Below, piece by piece: positions 8,555 through 17,795 of a stretch of 64,000 nt of DNA. The DNA comes from JACCXM01 sp046328335 (GTDB lineage: Bacteria; Chloroflexota; Chloroflexia; Thermomicrobiales; UBA6265). The DNA lies in assembly GCA_046328335.1 (NCBI GenBank), contig JAXLWU010000020.1, positions 1-64,000 of the forward strand, in the 5' to 3' direction. The notes under the pieces were generated by a model. That model ran no database searches and was not told the DNA's origin. It worked only from the letters and a program-made list of their open reading frames with translations. How positions within the stretch are numbered: position 1 is the first letter of the stretch; every line of letters starts with the position of its first letter. Both the position numbers and the translations under genes were made by a program.

Positions 8555-9106
8555 ATGCGTCGTCTCGTGTCCCTCGTGTCGGTCATCGTCGTGCTGCTCG
8601 CCCTCACGGCCGTACCTCAGGTCGTCGCGCAGGACGCGACCCCAGCTGCAGTGGAACCGATCGTGACCGGGGAATTCACCTTCCCCGATGTCGCCGACTT
8701 CGGCGTCCTGGACGCCGCGACCCTACCAGCCGCCCCCGCCAGCGTCACCCTCTTCCGGCTCGAGTTCGCGCCGGGGGCGAGTGTGACCTTCCCCCCGGGC
8801 GATCCTGGGTTGGGCCTGCATCTGGTGGAATCCGGCGCCTTGACCGTGGGCCATTTCAGCGTGGACATCAAGATCACCCGGGCCGCCAATCCGGCGACTC
8901 CGGATGCGCAGGGGACCACAGAGATCTTGCCCGCTGGTGAGGAGACCCAGGTCGGACCGGGGGATGGCTTCCTCTGGCCGCCCTATGCTGCCGGCGAGAA
9001 CCGCAACGAAGGGACGGAACCGGTCGTCTTGTCGGTTGTCAATATCTACCCACCAGCGGATGACCAGTCTGCTAGCGACGCAGGCGCCGCCACGCCTTCC
9101 GCGTAG
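8555..9106 (+). CDS. Secreted cupin-domain protein
   Basis: A 183 aa exported protein with signal peptide (MRRLVSLVSVIVVLLALTA, cleavage near VVAQ) and mature start DATPAAVEP. A cupin-like beta-barrel follows: LFRLEFAPGASVTFPPGDPGLGLHLVESG then EILPAGEETQVGPGDGFLWPP and NEGTEPVVLSVVNIYPP. It has one plausible histidine in the first cupin motif, so metal binding is uncertain. Its domain plan matches the protein at 43632-44207. GGTAGGAAGG precedes ATG 8555. The 345 bp before it (8210-8554) holds no supportable gene and probably its promoter. Confidence 0.75.
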   Translation: MRRLVSLVSVIVVLLALTAVPQVVAQDATPAAVEPIVTGEFTFPDVADFGVLDAATLPAAPASVTLFRLEFAPGASVTFPPGDPGLGLHLVESGALTVGHFSVDIKITRAANPATPDAQGTTEILPAGEETQVGPGDGFLWPPYAAGENRNEGTEPVVLSVVNIYPPADDQSASDAGAATPSA

Positions 9107-9149
9107 CACGCACGTCCTAACAATTCGCCAGTTCGACAGGGACGGACAA

Positions 9150-10244
9150 ATGCCTACTTTCGGACCAACATCGTTGCGACAGAGAGTTCATCTGCTCTTG
9201 GCCCTGTGCGCTGCCCTGGTGGCTCAGTTGACATACGCAGGTACAGCTACAGCGCGGTCGTCCACGGATGGTCTTGACAACACTATCGCCATTGCGAGCA
9301 ATGCCTGCCATGCCCTTGCCCTGCGCACGGATGGCACGGTCTGGGGCTGGGGATGCAACAGCGAGTGGGATCTCGGCGCCACCGCGCCTGACGGCGCCGA
9401 CAGCACCACTGCTCCTATCCAAGCGACCGGACTCGATCAGGTGCGCTCCATCGCCTTCGGCAATGGGCATGGCCTGACCGCCCGGGCGGACGGCACGGTC
9501 TGGGCCTGGGGCGCCAACGACTTCGGGCAGATTGGCGTGGCGACCGATGATTGTCCCATCCACCACCTCCCCTGTAGTCAGGTCCCAGTGCCCGTACCCG
9601 GCCTGAGCGATATCAAAGCGGTGGCCGCCAGCGATCGCACCAGTTTCGCGGTCAAGGCCGATGGGACGGTGCTGGCCTGGGGGCGCGGCCAGTTCGGAGA
9701 ATTGGGGACGGGATCACTGGAGAACAGCGCGACGCCGGCGGTGGTGCCGGGGATCACCGACGTGGTAATGCTGTCCGGCGGCAATCTCAGTGTCCTCGCG
9801 CTGCGGAGCGATGGCACAGTCTGGACGTGGGGCGGGCTCAAGGAACAATTCACCCCGACCCAGATTCCGGGACTGGCTCAGGTGGTGGCGATCGCCGCCG
9901 GTTCCGTGCGCAATCTGGCTCTCACGAGCGACGGCGCGGTCTGGACCTGGGGGTGGGTTGCCAATCCCAGCCCAATGCAGGTGACCGGACTGGCGCCCAT
10001 GGTCGCCATCGCGACGGGATCGCAGGCCGATGCTGCCCTGGCCGCCGATGGGACGATCTGGACGTGGAACTGGGATCGCTACACGGATGCGCCGCGCAAT
10101 CCGCCGGAACGCGTGGAGGGCGTGTCATCGGTGGTCGCCATCGCCATGAATGCAGATGATGAGGTGACGATGCTCAAGGCTGATGGGACCGCCTGGACCT
10201 GGCGGCCTTACAGCAAGATCCATCAGGTGCCAGCGCCCGCGTGA
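9150..10244 (+). CDS. Exported RCC1-repeat beta-propeller protein
   Basis: A 364 aa protein with a signal peptide (VHLLLALCAALVAQLTYAG, cleavage about residue 36) and seven RCC1-type repeats, each marked by ADGTVWxWG or a variant: DGTVWGWG, DGTVWAWG, DGTVLAWG, DGTVWTWG, DGAVWTWG, DGTIWTWN and DGTAWTWR. Seven repeats would close one propeller outside the cell. Each repeat also carries the I-A-x-G or V-A-I-A strand. Bacterial RCC1 proteins are usually binding scaffolds; the partner is not apparent. ATG 9150 has AGGGACGG upstream. Confidence 0.85.
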   Translation: MPTFGPTSLRQRVHLLLALCAALVAQLTYAGTATARSSTDGLDNTIAIASNACHALALRTDGTVWGWGCNSEWDLGATAPDGADSTTAPIQATGLDQVRSIAFGNGHGLTARADGTVWAWGANDFGQIGVATDDCPIHHLPCSQVPVPVPGLSDIKAVAASDRTSFAVKADGTVLAWGRGQFGELGTGSLENSATPAVVPGITDVVMLSGGNLSVLALRSDGTVWTWGGLKEQFTPTQIPGLAQVVAIAAGSVRNLALTSDGAVWTWGWVANPSPMQVTGLAPMVAIATGSQADAALAADGTIWTWNWDRYTDAPRNPPERVEGVSSVVAIAMNADDEVTMLKADGTAWTWRPYSKIHQVPAPA

Positions 10245-10401
10245 GATTCGTCCGGTTGGAGGCCCGGCCACGTCGCGCGTCATCGCCCGGATTGGCGTTA
10301 CGCGCCGGGCCGAGCGCGGCGTGGCGGGCGGTCGCGGCGTCATTCAATGCCTGGCGCTGCGACGGCGGCGCGGCCATCACCACCGTCTACGAGGTCTAAC
10401 A

Positions 10402-10429
10402 CCGCCGCGGCAGCATGCTGCCGCGGCGG
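10402..10429. promoter_or_regulatory. Perfect 28-bp palindrome before the LuxR-type regulator
   Basis: Two 14-base half-sites, the left one CCGCCGCGGCAGCA, meet with no loop. It sits between the RCC1 gene and the large regulator. A gapless GC-rich dyad suits a dimeric regulator's operator, or a strong cruciform or terminator; it has no following T-run. Confidence 0.6.
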
Positions 10430-10549
10430 CTCTTCTGCCATCCGTCTGGCGAAACGAGGCCTGCCATCTCATTGCTACACTTTCCCAGCCGCTCACGATC
10501 ATCTGGCGCGCTGCCGGCGGCGGTTCAGTCGGAATCGGAACGGGCCGCC

Positions 10550-13330
10550 GTGGACGCACCATCGCCAGCATCGCTTGCTACCCTGCCGATCGCTCGCACC
10601 CGGCTCATCGGCCGGGATGCCGAGATTGCCGCCGCCCGCGCCTTCATCCTCGACGAGGCCGTGCCCCTCCTGACGCTGACCGGGCCCGGTGGCGTCGGGA
10701 AAACACGGCTGGCTCTGGCCATCACGTGGGATATCGCCGACCATTTCGTTGATGGGGTCGTCTTTATCGACCTTTCTCCGCTAACAGACCCCAATCTCCT
10801 TCCGGCCGCGATCGCGTCCGCGTTGGATGTGCCACCTCGACCCGACGTGTCCGTTTTCGACGCCATCATCGCCATGTTGCGCCCGGCGCAGCGGCTGCTG
10901 GTCCTGGACAACTGTGAACATCTCCTGGCTGCTGTCGGCGAGTTCATGACCGCATTGCTGAGCAAATGCCCGGCGCTCCAGATTCTGGCCACGAGCAGAG
11001 CCCCGCTGCGCATCCGCGGCGAACAGATCCAGTCCGTCCCGCCGCTCATGGTTCCGGCAACGGGCGTCACCGCGCTCGAGGCAGTCGAAGATTCGTCGGC
11101 GGTCACGCTCTTCGTGCAGCGCGCCCGGGCCGCCAATCCGCACTTTGCCATCGCGGACCACAACGCGGGCGCGATCGCGGAGATTTGCCAGCGGTTGGAC
11201 GGACTGCCCCTGGCCCTCGAGCTCGCCGCCGCTCGCTGCGCGCTCCTCTCGCCAGCGGCACTCCTGGCCCTTTTGAGCCAGCGCATGCGGGTACTCAAAG
11301 ACGGCGCGCGCGACCTACCGGCCCGGCACCAGACCATCCGCGATGCGATTGCCTGGTCGTACGACCTGCTCGATGCCGATGCGCGGCAACTGTTTCGGCG
11401 TCTCGCGGTCTTCACCGGTGGTTTCGATCTGGATGCGGCCGCAGCCATTGGAGGCGGCGATGCGCTCTCGATGCTGGGCCGATTAGGCGAATTGGCCGAG
11501 CACAGCCTCATCGTGCCGCTCGTGCCGATCGACGGCAGGTCCGAAGCGGGCAGACCGCGCTTCCGGACCCTGGAGACGATTCGCGAGTACGGACTCGAGG
11601 TGTTGGCGGCAAGCCAGGAGCAGGTTGCAACGCGCAACGCGCACGCCGCGTACTTTGTGGCGCTCGCGGAGACAGCGGATGGTCAACTGTTTGGCGGTCC
11701 GGACCAGCCACGCTGGCTCGCGCTCCTCGAGGCCGATCATGACAACTTTCGCGCGGCCTTCGACTGGAGTGAAGAGCAGAGTCAGAACGAGTGCTGCCTC
11801 CGCCTTGCCTCCGCGCTCTGGGTGTTCTGGGAGGCCCGGGGGCATTGGAGCGAGGGGCGCGATCGCCTGCGCCGGGCATTGGACGAGAGTCAGCATTCCC
11901 CGGAGATCTTGCGAGTGGCGGCAATGCGCGGTCTCGCGGCGATGGAGCTCCCTCTCGGGAACAGCGCGGCAGTCACCCGGCTCCTGGAAGAAACGCTCGC
12001 GATCGACCGCCGGCTCGGCGATCAGGGCGGTATTGCCCATGCGCATTACATGCTTGGTCTCGCGGCCTGGGGGAAGGGAGAACTGGATCAGGCAGCGGCG
12101 TTGCTCGAGGAGGCACTGGCGCGATACCGCGAGATTTACGATCATGGCGGATGCTTGTGGTGCTACCGGCGGCCATGGTGCGCCCAGGCCCAGAAGGCGC
12201 TCCTGCTGGGACAGGTCGCGGCGGTTGCGGATGAACGGGGCGAGGCGGCCCGCGCCAAGCCGCTGCTCGAGGAATCGCTCCTCCTCCTGCGGCCGTTGGG
12301 CGACCAGTTTGGCATCGCTCTGGTGTTGCGTCACCTGGGGAATCTTGAACGACGGCAAGGCAATCCCGAACGCGCGTTGCCTCACGTTACCGAGGCGCTG
12401 ACCCTGTTTCGGGAACTTGAATTGCCGCAGATGGTTGCTGAGACGCTTCTCGTCCTGGGCGAGACGGTCCGGCAAGGCGACCCGGCCGGAGAGGCACTAA
12501 CGCGTGACCAGGCCATCGCGTGCTTTACCGAGGCGCTGACCCTGTTCCGCAAGCGGCAAGACCAGCGCGGCATCGCATCGACCCTCCTGGCGCTCGCGGC
12601 GTGCGCCCGTGACGGTGGCGAAAACCAGCAGGCGCTCGCACTGGCCGAGGAAGCACTTCGTCTTTCGCGTGGGATGCCGGACAATGAGAGGATCGCGGAG
12701 GCGCTCAACGCACTGGGCGACAGCGCCCGCCTGGCTGGCGATATGCCACGCGCACACGACCGCTATACGGAGAGTCTGCGCCTGATCCATGAGTCCGGCG
12801 AGCACGCATCTTCACTTGCCGCGCAACGCATCAACCTGGGCGCGGCGAGGAGTTTGCGCGGGCTGGCCGCGATTGCGGAAGCGGCTGGCAAGCCCGCGCA
12901 GGCGACGTGCTTCCTCGAAATGGCGGCGCTGCACGAGGCGAACCGCGGCGGATTCGTGGCAGACGGCCGCGATGCGATGGAGTGCGAGACCGCGTCCTTG
13001 CGGGCATCGCTGCATGACGCCGCGTTGCCCGTGCCCCAGACACCGCAGCAGCCACTCGGCGCCGCCAAATCCGCGGCGGGCAGCCGCGCGGCGGCAACCG
13101 ATCTGGCCGCTGCAACTCTTCCGGGTTCGTCGATCGCCTTCGACCTTACCCGCCGCGAGCGGGAGATTCTGGTCCTGCTCTGCCAGCGGTTGACCAACCC
13201 CGAGATTGCAGAGCAACTGTTCATCAGTCCCGCTACCGCTCGCAACCATGTCGCGAATGTCCTGGCCAAACTCGGTGCCGCTAACCGGCGGGAGGCCGCC
13301 GCGATCGCCGTGCGACACGCCCTGGTCTGA
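10550..13330 (+). CDS. ATPase-TPR-LuxR transcriptional regulator
   Basis: A very large signal-integrating regulator of the MalT/AfsR-like STAND class, 926 aa from GTG 10550. A P-loop NTPase comes first, with LTLTGPGGVGKTRLA (Walker A, about 41-56), LLVLDNCEHLLAA (Walker B) and ILATSRAPLRI (sensor). A winged-helix-like region with LFRRLAVFTGGFDLDAA follows, then several TPR-type repeats (ALARYREIYD, LGNLERRQGNPERALPH, ALTLFREL). The C-terminal LuxR helix-turn-helix (about 860-923) reads LTRREREILVLLCQRLTNPE then ATARNHVANVLAKLGAANRR. An in-frame ATG at 10415 is possible, but it lies inside a perfect palindrome and has no ribosome site. Ligand and targets unknown. Confidence 0.9.
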   Translation: MDAPSPASLATLPIARTRLIGRDAEIAAARAFILDEAVPLLTLTGPGGVGKTRLALAITWDIADHFVDGVVFIDLSPLTDPNLLPAAIASALDVPPRPDVSVFDAIIAMLRPAQRLLVLDNCEHLLAAVGEFMTALLSKCPALQILATSRAPLRIRGEQIQSVPPLMVPATGVTALEAVEDSSAVTLFVQRARAANPHFAIADHNAGAIAEICQRLDGLPLALELAAARCALLSPAALLALLSQRMRVLKDGARDLPARHQTIRDAIAWSYDLLDADARQLFRRLAVFTGGFDLDAAAAIGGGDALSMLGRLGELAEHSLIVPLVPIDGRSEAGRPRFRTLETIREYGLEVLAASQEQVATRNAHAAYFVALAETADGQLFGGPDQPRWLALLEADHDNFRAAFDWSEEQSQNECCLRLASALWVFWEARGHWSEGRDRLRRALDESQHSPEILRVAAMRGLAAMELPLGNSAAVTRLLEETLAIDRRLGDQGGIAHAHYMLGLAAWGKGELDQAAALLEEALARYREIYDHGGCLWCYRRPWCAQAQKALLLGQVAAVADERGEAARAKPLLEESLLLLRPLGDQFGIALVLRHLGNLERRQGNPERALPHVTEALTLFRELELPQMVAETLLVLGETVRQGDPAGEALTRDQAIACFTEALTLFRKRQDQRGIASTLLALAACARDGGENQQALALAEEALRLSRGMPDNERIAEALNALGDSARLAGDMPRAHDRYTESLRLIHESGEHASSLAAQRINLGAARSLRGLAAIAEAAGKPAQATCFLEMAALHEANRGGFVADGRDAMECETASLRASLHDAALPVPQTPQQPLGAAKSAAGSRAAATDLAAATLPGSSIAFDLTRREREILVLLCQRLTNPEIAEQLFISPATARNHVANVLAKLGAANRREAAAIAVRHALV

Positions 13331-13532
13331 TGATCCTTTGTTGACGCCGGGCATGGAGGCGAGAATATGGCGGGCGAGAGCGCAGCGTTGCGGCGATTTC
13401 TTGACCACGGCATGCCGCCGTTCCACTCGAATTGGAGGACTGCCGGCGCGTTAGCACGATGCCGTCAGGCGGATTTGTGACCGTTTCGCGTCGATTCCCG
13501 CCGCCTCGGTCTCTCCTGAATCGGACCGCACC

Positions 13533-14057
13533 TTGCCCAAGACCCTCCGCTTGATTCCTCCTGATTCGGCCTATCGCGAGAGCGTCCTGGAGGGATTGCG
13601 CGAGTTTCAGACCGAACCCCGCTTCGCCCACCTCGACCTGGCCTCGGTGGCCGCCGACTTTCCCGCCTATGTTGCATCGCAGCGTGCACGCACCGATGCT
13701 GGCAAACTCCCGCCGGATCAGGCGCCGGAAACCGTGCTCTGGCTCATGGAGGGGGAGACCTTCATCGGCCGCCTGTCGATCCGGAATACGCACGACGAGG
13801 CGTTGATCCGAACCGTCGGCCACATTGGCCACATGATTCGTCCCTCCAAACGGCGGATGGGCTACGGCACGATGATCCTCGCCCTGGCCTTGCCAGAAGC
13901 CAAGGCGCTCGGGTTGGCGCGCGTACTGGTGACCTGCGACGAGGACAATATCGCCTCGCGCACGATCATCGAGCGCAATGGAGGCCATCTGGAAGGCGCC
14001 ACCCCGTCCCGCACCGGACCCGGGTGCACCCTGCGCTTCTGGATCGATCTCGGCTGA
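13533..14057 (+). CDS. GNAT family N-acetyltransferase
   Basis: A 174 aa acetyl-CoA-dependent acetyltransferase. Visible GNAT elements are the FIGRLSIRNTHDEAL strand (motif near beta4), GHIGHMIRPSKRRMGYGTMI (the pyrophosphate-binding V/I-R-P-xx-R-x-x-G-x-G loop, in the subgroup that accepts small molecules or peptides) and LVTCDEDNIASRTIIERNGG. The start appears to be TTG 13533, since no in-frame ATG or GTG lies upstream with a ribosome site; this start is uncertain. It stands alone between the regulator and the insertion sequence. Confidence 0.88.
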   Translation: MPKTLRLIPPDSAYRESVLEGLREFQTEPRFAHLDLASVAADFPAYVASQRARTDAGKLPPDQAPETVLWLMEGETFIGRLSIRNTHDEALIRTVGHIGHMIRPSKRRMGYGTMILALALPEAKALGLARVLVTCDEDNIASRTIIERNGGHLEGATPSRTGPGCTLRFWIDLG

Positions 14058-14109
14058 TCGCGCACCGATAACGATGACCAGCATGGCCCTCGTTGGCGAC
14101 CGCATCTGG

Positions 14110-14128
14110 CTAGCCCGGATTATTCATG
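14110..14128. repeat. Left terminal inverted repeat of IS1380-like element
   Basis: Nineteen bases beginning CTAGCCCGG and ending TTCATG; exact reverse complement of 15510-15528. It abuts the end of the transposase reading frame (stop within 14120-14125). Confidence 0.9.
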
Positions 14129-15441
14129 GCGGCGATGATAGGCGGTCAGATGGTCCCAGAGCGGTTGCCCGGGATGACTGGCCGCGAGGCGCAGGCGGAC
14201 GTGATCGCGCCACTGGTAGACGCGCCCGCCGATCTTGAGCAGGCGCAGCCGCAGGGTGTCCAGTTGCAGGCGCGGGACGTGCTGGTCGCTCAGCCAGCGG
14301 CGCACGGTATCGAGCAGCCAGTACGCGGCCGCGTGCAGCAACAAGCGGAATTGGTTGGCCCAGAAACGGTGGCAACTCAAGCGATCGGCGAAGCAGGCCA
14401 CTTTCAGATCCTTGATGGCGTTCTCCGCCATCGTACGCGCTCGACGTACCAATCGTAGAGCGCCTCGGGCGGATCATCCCGCGTGGTGACCACGAAGCGG
14501 GTGTTCGGTCCGCTTGGGCAGCGCCTCGGCGACGATCACCCGCCGGGGATGGTCCCAGGCTCTCGGCCTGATAGGTCACCTCGCCAAGGAGGCGGACGCC
14601 TCGCGCCGGTTGCGGCCCGCTGGCGCTGCGCTTCGGCGGCGGGGAGCAGTAGCGCCGTCAGGCGGGGATTGGTGGTCAGGCCAATGGTGTAGGCAATGCC
14701 TTCGCTCTCGCACCAGTCGTAGATCGCCCAGCACCGCCCCCGCGGTCCATCCGGATTTCGATCGTCACGTCCGGCCAGCAGGCGCGGATGGCGCGGACCA
14801 CGCGCTTGAGCACGGCCTTGACCCCGGCATACCGTGGGTGTTGCCAGGGCGCAAGACCGCGGTGATGGCTGGTGCGTCTCGCCATCGAAGATCAGCAGCA
14901 GGTGGAGCATGTGCTGCCGATAATAGCCATGATAGGCGCTTCCTTCCTGCTGGCCATGGGTCGGGTCGTCCGTGCCGTCGATGTCGAGGACGATGTGGGT
15001 GGGCGCCCCGTCGCGTTCCCGCTCCCGCGGATACACGCGCCGATCGCCACCGCCGAGCGGTAACACGCCCGCCGATCGACCGCGTTCTCCAACCGGGAGA
15101 GGGTGGGCTGACTCGCAAGTCCCGTCACTCTCGGGCGGGTGGCCACAGACCGAGCTCAGCAGCGGATCAGTGCGCAGCGTGTCGGCATCGTTCTGGTCTT
15201 CGTACCCGCAGGCGATCTGGAAGACCCGCTGCCGGACCAGGCTCTCCAGGCTATGGCGCACTGGACCGCGCCGCCAGTCGGGGATCACCGCGGCGAACGC
15301 GGCGCACAGCCCGAGCGCCTGCTCGGCCTGTTCCAGCCACGGCAAGCCGCCATCACTGGTCAGCCGGCCCCCATCGAAGCGGGCCTGCAGCGGCTGGGGC
15401 GGGCCGGAAAAGCGATAGACGGGTGTGGCAGACTGCGGCAT
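14123..15441 (-). pseudogene. IS1380 transposase, multiply frameshifted
   Basis: Translating the three minus frames and jumping between them rebuilds an IS1380 DDE transposase. In order: ARFDGGRLTSDGGLPWLEQA, the QIACGYEDQNDADTLR region, then (frame change) GLASQPTLSRLENAVDRRAC, then VLDIDGTDDPTHGQQEGSAY with the first catalytic Asp, then TAVLRPGNTHG, VVRAIRACWPDVTIEIRMDR, CESEGIAYTIGLTTNPRLT and the C-terminal ENAIKDLKVACFADRLSCHR with FRLLLHAAAYWLLD. At least six or seven frame changes are needed. Neighbouring genes are intact, so this is decay of the element and not poor sequence. Confidence 0.88.
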
Positions 15442-15509
15442 GCGGGCACCTCCTGGCGTGGGCTGGTTTCGTCACCACACCCTTACCAGAGAGGTGCCTC
15501 GCTGTCACT

Positions 15510-15528
15510 CATGAATAATCCGGGCTAG
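15510..15528. repeat. Right terminal inverted repeat of IS1380-like element
   Basis: Reads CATGAATAATCCGGGCTAG, the exact reverse complement of the left end. It lies about 70 bases upstream of the transposase start codon. Confidence 0.9.
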
Positions 15529-15756
15529 CACTCACCACGCCGCGCGACGAACACTATTGCCACACGCCCGATGAGCAACTGCTGCGGCGCGTCGCGCTGA
15601 GGCTATCCTTTCAGTTTGTTTGGGCCGGGGAAAGGGGCTTGATGCCGCGTTCAGAACCCGGGTATTCATCAGGATTCCGTCTGATCCGATGCGGCGGTGC
15701 GGAGGAACGACCGATCGAGACGTTTCAGGCTCGGGGTGTCTTCGAGCTGCGGATCA

Positions 15757-16707
15757 TCAGGTAACGGTATTGAACACCTCGATGCGGTCGTTGTCGGTAT
15801 CGGCGATGTAGACCCGGTTGCTGGCGTCGACGGCGATGCCCATCGGGCCGAACCCGGCCGGGGAAATGGCACGGCCGCTGAACTGGGTGAGGTATTGGCC
15901 GGTGCGGGAGAAGACCTGGACCCGGTCGTTGTCAAGATCGGTCACCAACACGCGGCCGGCGCTGTCGAGGGCCACGTCGCGCGGTCCGCTGAACGCGCCG
16001 TTCGCGCTTCCCTGCCGGCCCCATTTGCGGATGAATTCGCCATTGGCGCGGAAGACCTGCACCCTGTTGTTGGCGCCATCGACGACATAGATTCGCCCCT
16101 GGGAATCAGCGGCGATGCCGCGGGGGAAGGAAAAGCGGCCATCGATACTGCCGCGGCCTCCCCAGGCCTTGCGGAACTTTCCGCGCTTGGTGAACATCTG
16201 GATGCGGTTGTTCTCGGAATCAGCGACGTAGATGCGGCCGTTGCGCCCGATCGCCACGCCCCAGGGGTAGGCAAAGCGGCCATTGGCCGTGCCGCGCCCA
16301 CCGAACGAACGGATGAAACTGCCGTTCGCCGTGAGAACCTGGATGCGGTGGTTGAGGGTGTCGGCGACATAGACGTTCCCCTTGGGATCGACCGCGACCC
16401 CGCGGGGGCGATTGAACTCCCGGTTCCGTGTGCCCAGACTGCCCCAAGCGCGGCTAAACGCCCCGGAACGGGTGAATTCCTGGATGCGGTTGTTGAAGGA
16501 GTCGGCGACATAGACGCGCTCGCCAAACACGACCACGCCGCGCGGGCCGTCGAAGCGTCCGCTGCCGCGGCCATACCCGCCCCAACCGGTGCGGTAGACA
16601 TAGCGTGGGGCCTGGGCCAGGACATCCGCGGCGCCTTTCAACAGCAATGCCGCCAGCGTCATGGTGGCAGCGAGCAGCGCCCGGCGTGAACAGGTTGGCT
16701 TGATCAT
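15757..16707 (-). CDS. Exported NHL-repeat beta-propeller protein
   Basis: A 316 aa protein with an RR-bearing leader (CSRRALLAATMTLAALLLKG, cleavage after VLAQ near residue 32), followed by six NHL repeats. Each is marked by a Y-V-A-D-x-x-N-x-R-I-Q core: VYVADSFNNRIQEF, VYVADTLNHRIQVL, IYVADSENNRIQMF, IYVVDGANNRVQVF, VLVTDLDNDRVQVF and VYIADTDNDRIEVF. Between them runs the W-G-G/R-x-G-x-x-x-G-x-F linker. Six blades would close one propeller, expected outside the cell as a binding platform. ATG 16707 has GGGAG six bases upstream; the frame extends to 16782 without a better start. Confidence 0.9.
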   Translation of the reverse strand: MIKPTCSRRALLAATMTLAALLLKGAADVLAQAPRYVYRTGWGGYGRGSGRFDGPRGVVVFGERVYVADSFNNRIQEFTRSGAFSRAWGSLGTRNREFNRPRGVAVDPKGNVYVADTLNHRIQVLTANGSFIRSFGGRGTANGRFAYPWGVAIGRNGRIYVADSENNRIQMFTKRGKFRKAWGGRGSIDGRFSFPRGIAADSQGRIYVVDGANNRVQVFRANGEFIRKWGRQGSANGAFSGPRDVALDSAGRVLVTDLDNDRVQVFSRTGQYLTQFSGRAISPAGFGPMGIAVDASNRVYIADTDNDRIEVFNTVT

Positions 16708-16908
16708 CAGGACTCCCGTTCGATCTGCCACGGTGCGGAAGCCGAGCGCGACGCAACTAGGTGCCACGGTCGCTATCGCCATCGCGTCGCTTCATGCTCT
16801 CATCTGTCCTGCTCGTCGTCCAGTCACCCTCGCCAAGTGCACTGATCGATTTGGTAGTCTGGGGGCGGGTGGTCGGCAGGGGAAACCAACGGCTCAGGAG
16901 TGTCTGGC

Positions 16909-17451
16909 ATGGGACATTCGCTCGAACCGAAGCGCGGCAACCGGCGCGAATTCGTCAGCGCGGGACTGGCCACGGCGGCGCTCATGATCGGATCGAAAGG
17001 GCAAGAGGTGATGGCGCAGGAGATGACCCCGGATCAGAACACGGCCATGATCCGCCGCTATATCGAAGCAGTCTTCAACGGACACGATCTCGATGTTCTC
17101 ACTACCTATCTCGCGGACGATCTCGCTTCTCACTGGTTGGGTCAGGGCGATCTGAACGGACTCGCTGCCTGGAAAGAGGGGATGGTCGGCTTCTTCACCG
17201 CCTTTCCGGACGCGACCTACACCCTGGACGATCTCTTCTGCGTGGCGGACCGTGGAGTCTGGCGGGGACGTTGGCGGGCAACGCACAAGGGCGTGTGGGA
17301 GGGGATTGCTCCCACCGGTCACGTCGTCAACTGGACGGTGATCATCATCGGGCGCTTCGTGGATGGCAAGATCGCCGAAGACTGGGTCGAGTACGACCGG
17401 CTCGGACTCTACCGGCAATTGGGCGCGATCCCGGTGGTGGAGACGACCTGA
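16909..17451 (+). CDS. Exported SnoaL-like / ester cyclase-type protein
   Basis: A 180 aa protein. The leader GNRREFVSAGLATAALMIGS has the twin-arginine look, so export by Tat is plausible. The rest is an NTF2-like SnoaL fold: MIRRYIEAVFNGHDLDVLTTYLADDLASHW, FTAFPDATYTLDDLF, RGRWRATHKGVWEGIAPTG and DGKIAEDWVEYDRLGLYRQLG. SnoaL proteins catalyse ring closure of polyketide esters, but most such bacterial homologues have no known substrate. CAGGAG sits eight bases before ATG 16909; a GTG at 16900 overlaps that ribosome site. Divergent from the NHL gene. Confidence 0.85.
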   Translation: MGHSLEPKRGNRREFVSAGLATAALMIGSKGQEVMAQEMTPDQNTAMIRRYIEAVFNGHDLDVLTTYLADDLASHWLGQGDLNGLAAWKEGMVGFFTAFPDATYTLDDLFCVADRGVWRGRWRATHKGVWEGIAPTGHVVNWTVIIIGRFVDGKIAEDWVEYDRLGLYRQLGAIPVVETT

Positions 17452-17795
17452 GCTGTCGCGTCCAGCAACGACGTTCATCCCGCTGCACAACGACTCGGGC
17501 GTTCGTGCCTCGCGCAACTTGTCTGACCTGACGACCGATGCCTTCCTCGCACCGAGGTGCGGCTCGGGCAGACCCAACACTCCTGAACGAGCACGCCGCC
17601 GGGCCGCCGTGCCCTTCGCAAACCAGCACTGAACGGAACCGGTCCTCGGGCCGGAGGCGCCCCGCGTGTCCGCCGGCATCTGGCCCGGCGATGCTGGCGG
17701 TTGCCCACGCAGGGGGTCACCATCGGTGGCGATCCCGCCACCACTGTCGCGAGGGTCCGGCGTGGTGGTGGGATCGCTATGGAGTTCACATAGAC
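17452..17795. other. Non-coding spacer
   Basis: This is 344 bp between two convergent genes. I see no supportable gene, RNA or repeat. It would contain terminators for both, but no clean hairpin with a T-run is evident. Confidence 0.4.

Larger units (their letters stand above)
14110..15528. mobile_element. IS1380-family insertion sequence, decayed
   Basis: About 1.4 kb bounded by perfect 19-bp terminal inverted repeats (14110-14128 and 15510-15528) starting CTAGCCCGGATTATTCATG. The interior is one transposase gene on the minus strand, broken by frameshifts. The ends are intact although the gene is dead, so the element could still be moved by an active transposase supplied elsewhere. I see no convincing target-site duplication next to the repeats. 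Confidence 0.88.

Noticed and set aside
10415..10549. Use of ATG 10415 as the start of the large regulator
   Set aside because: It lies inside the perfect palindrome and has no ribosome site; residues before GTG 10550 are not family-like.
14090..14109. Target-site duplication beside the IS1380 element
   Set aside because: The bases just outside the left end (TCTGG) and the right end (CACTC) do not match.
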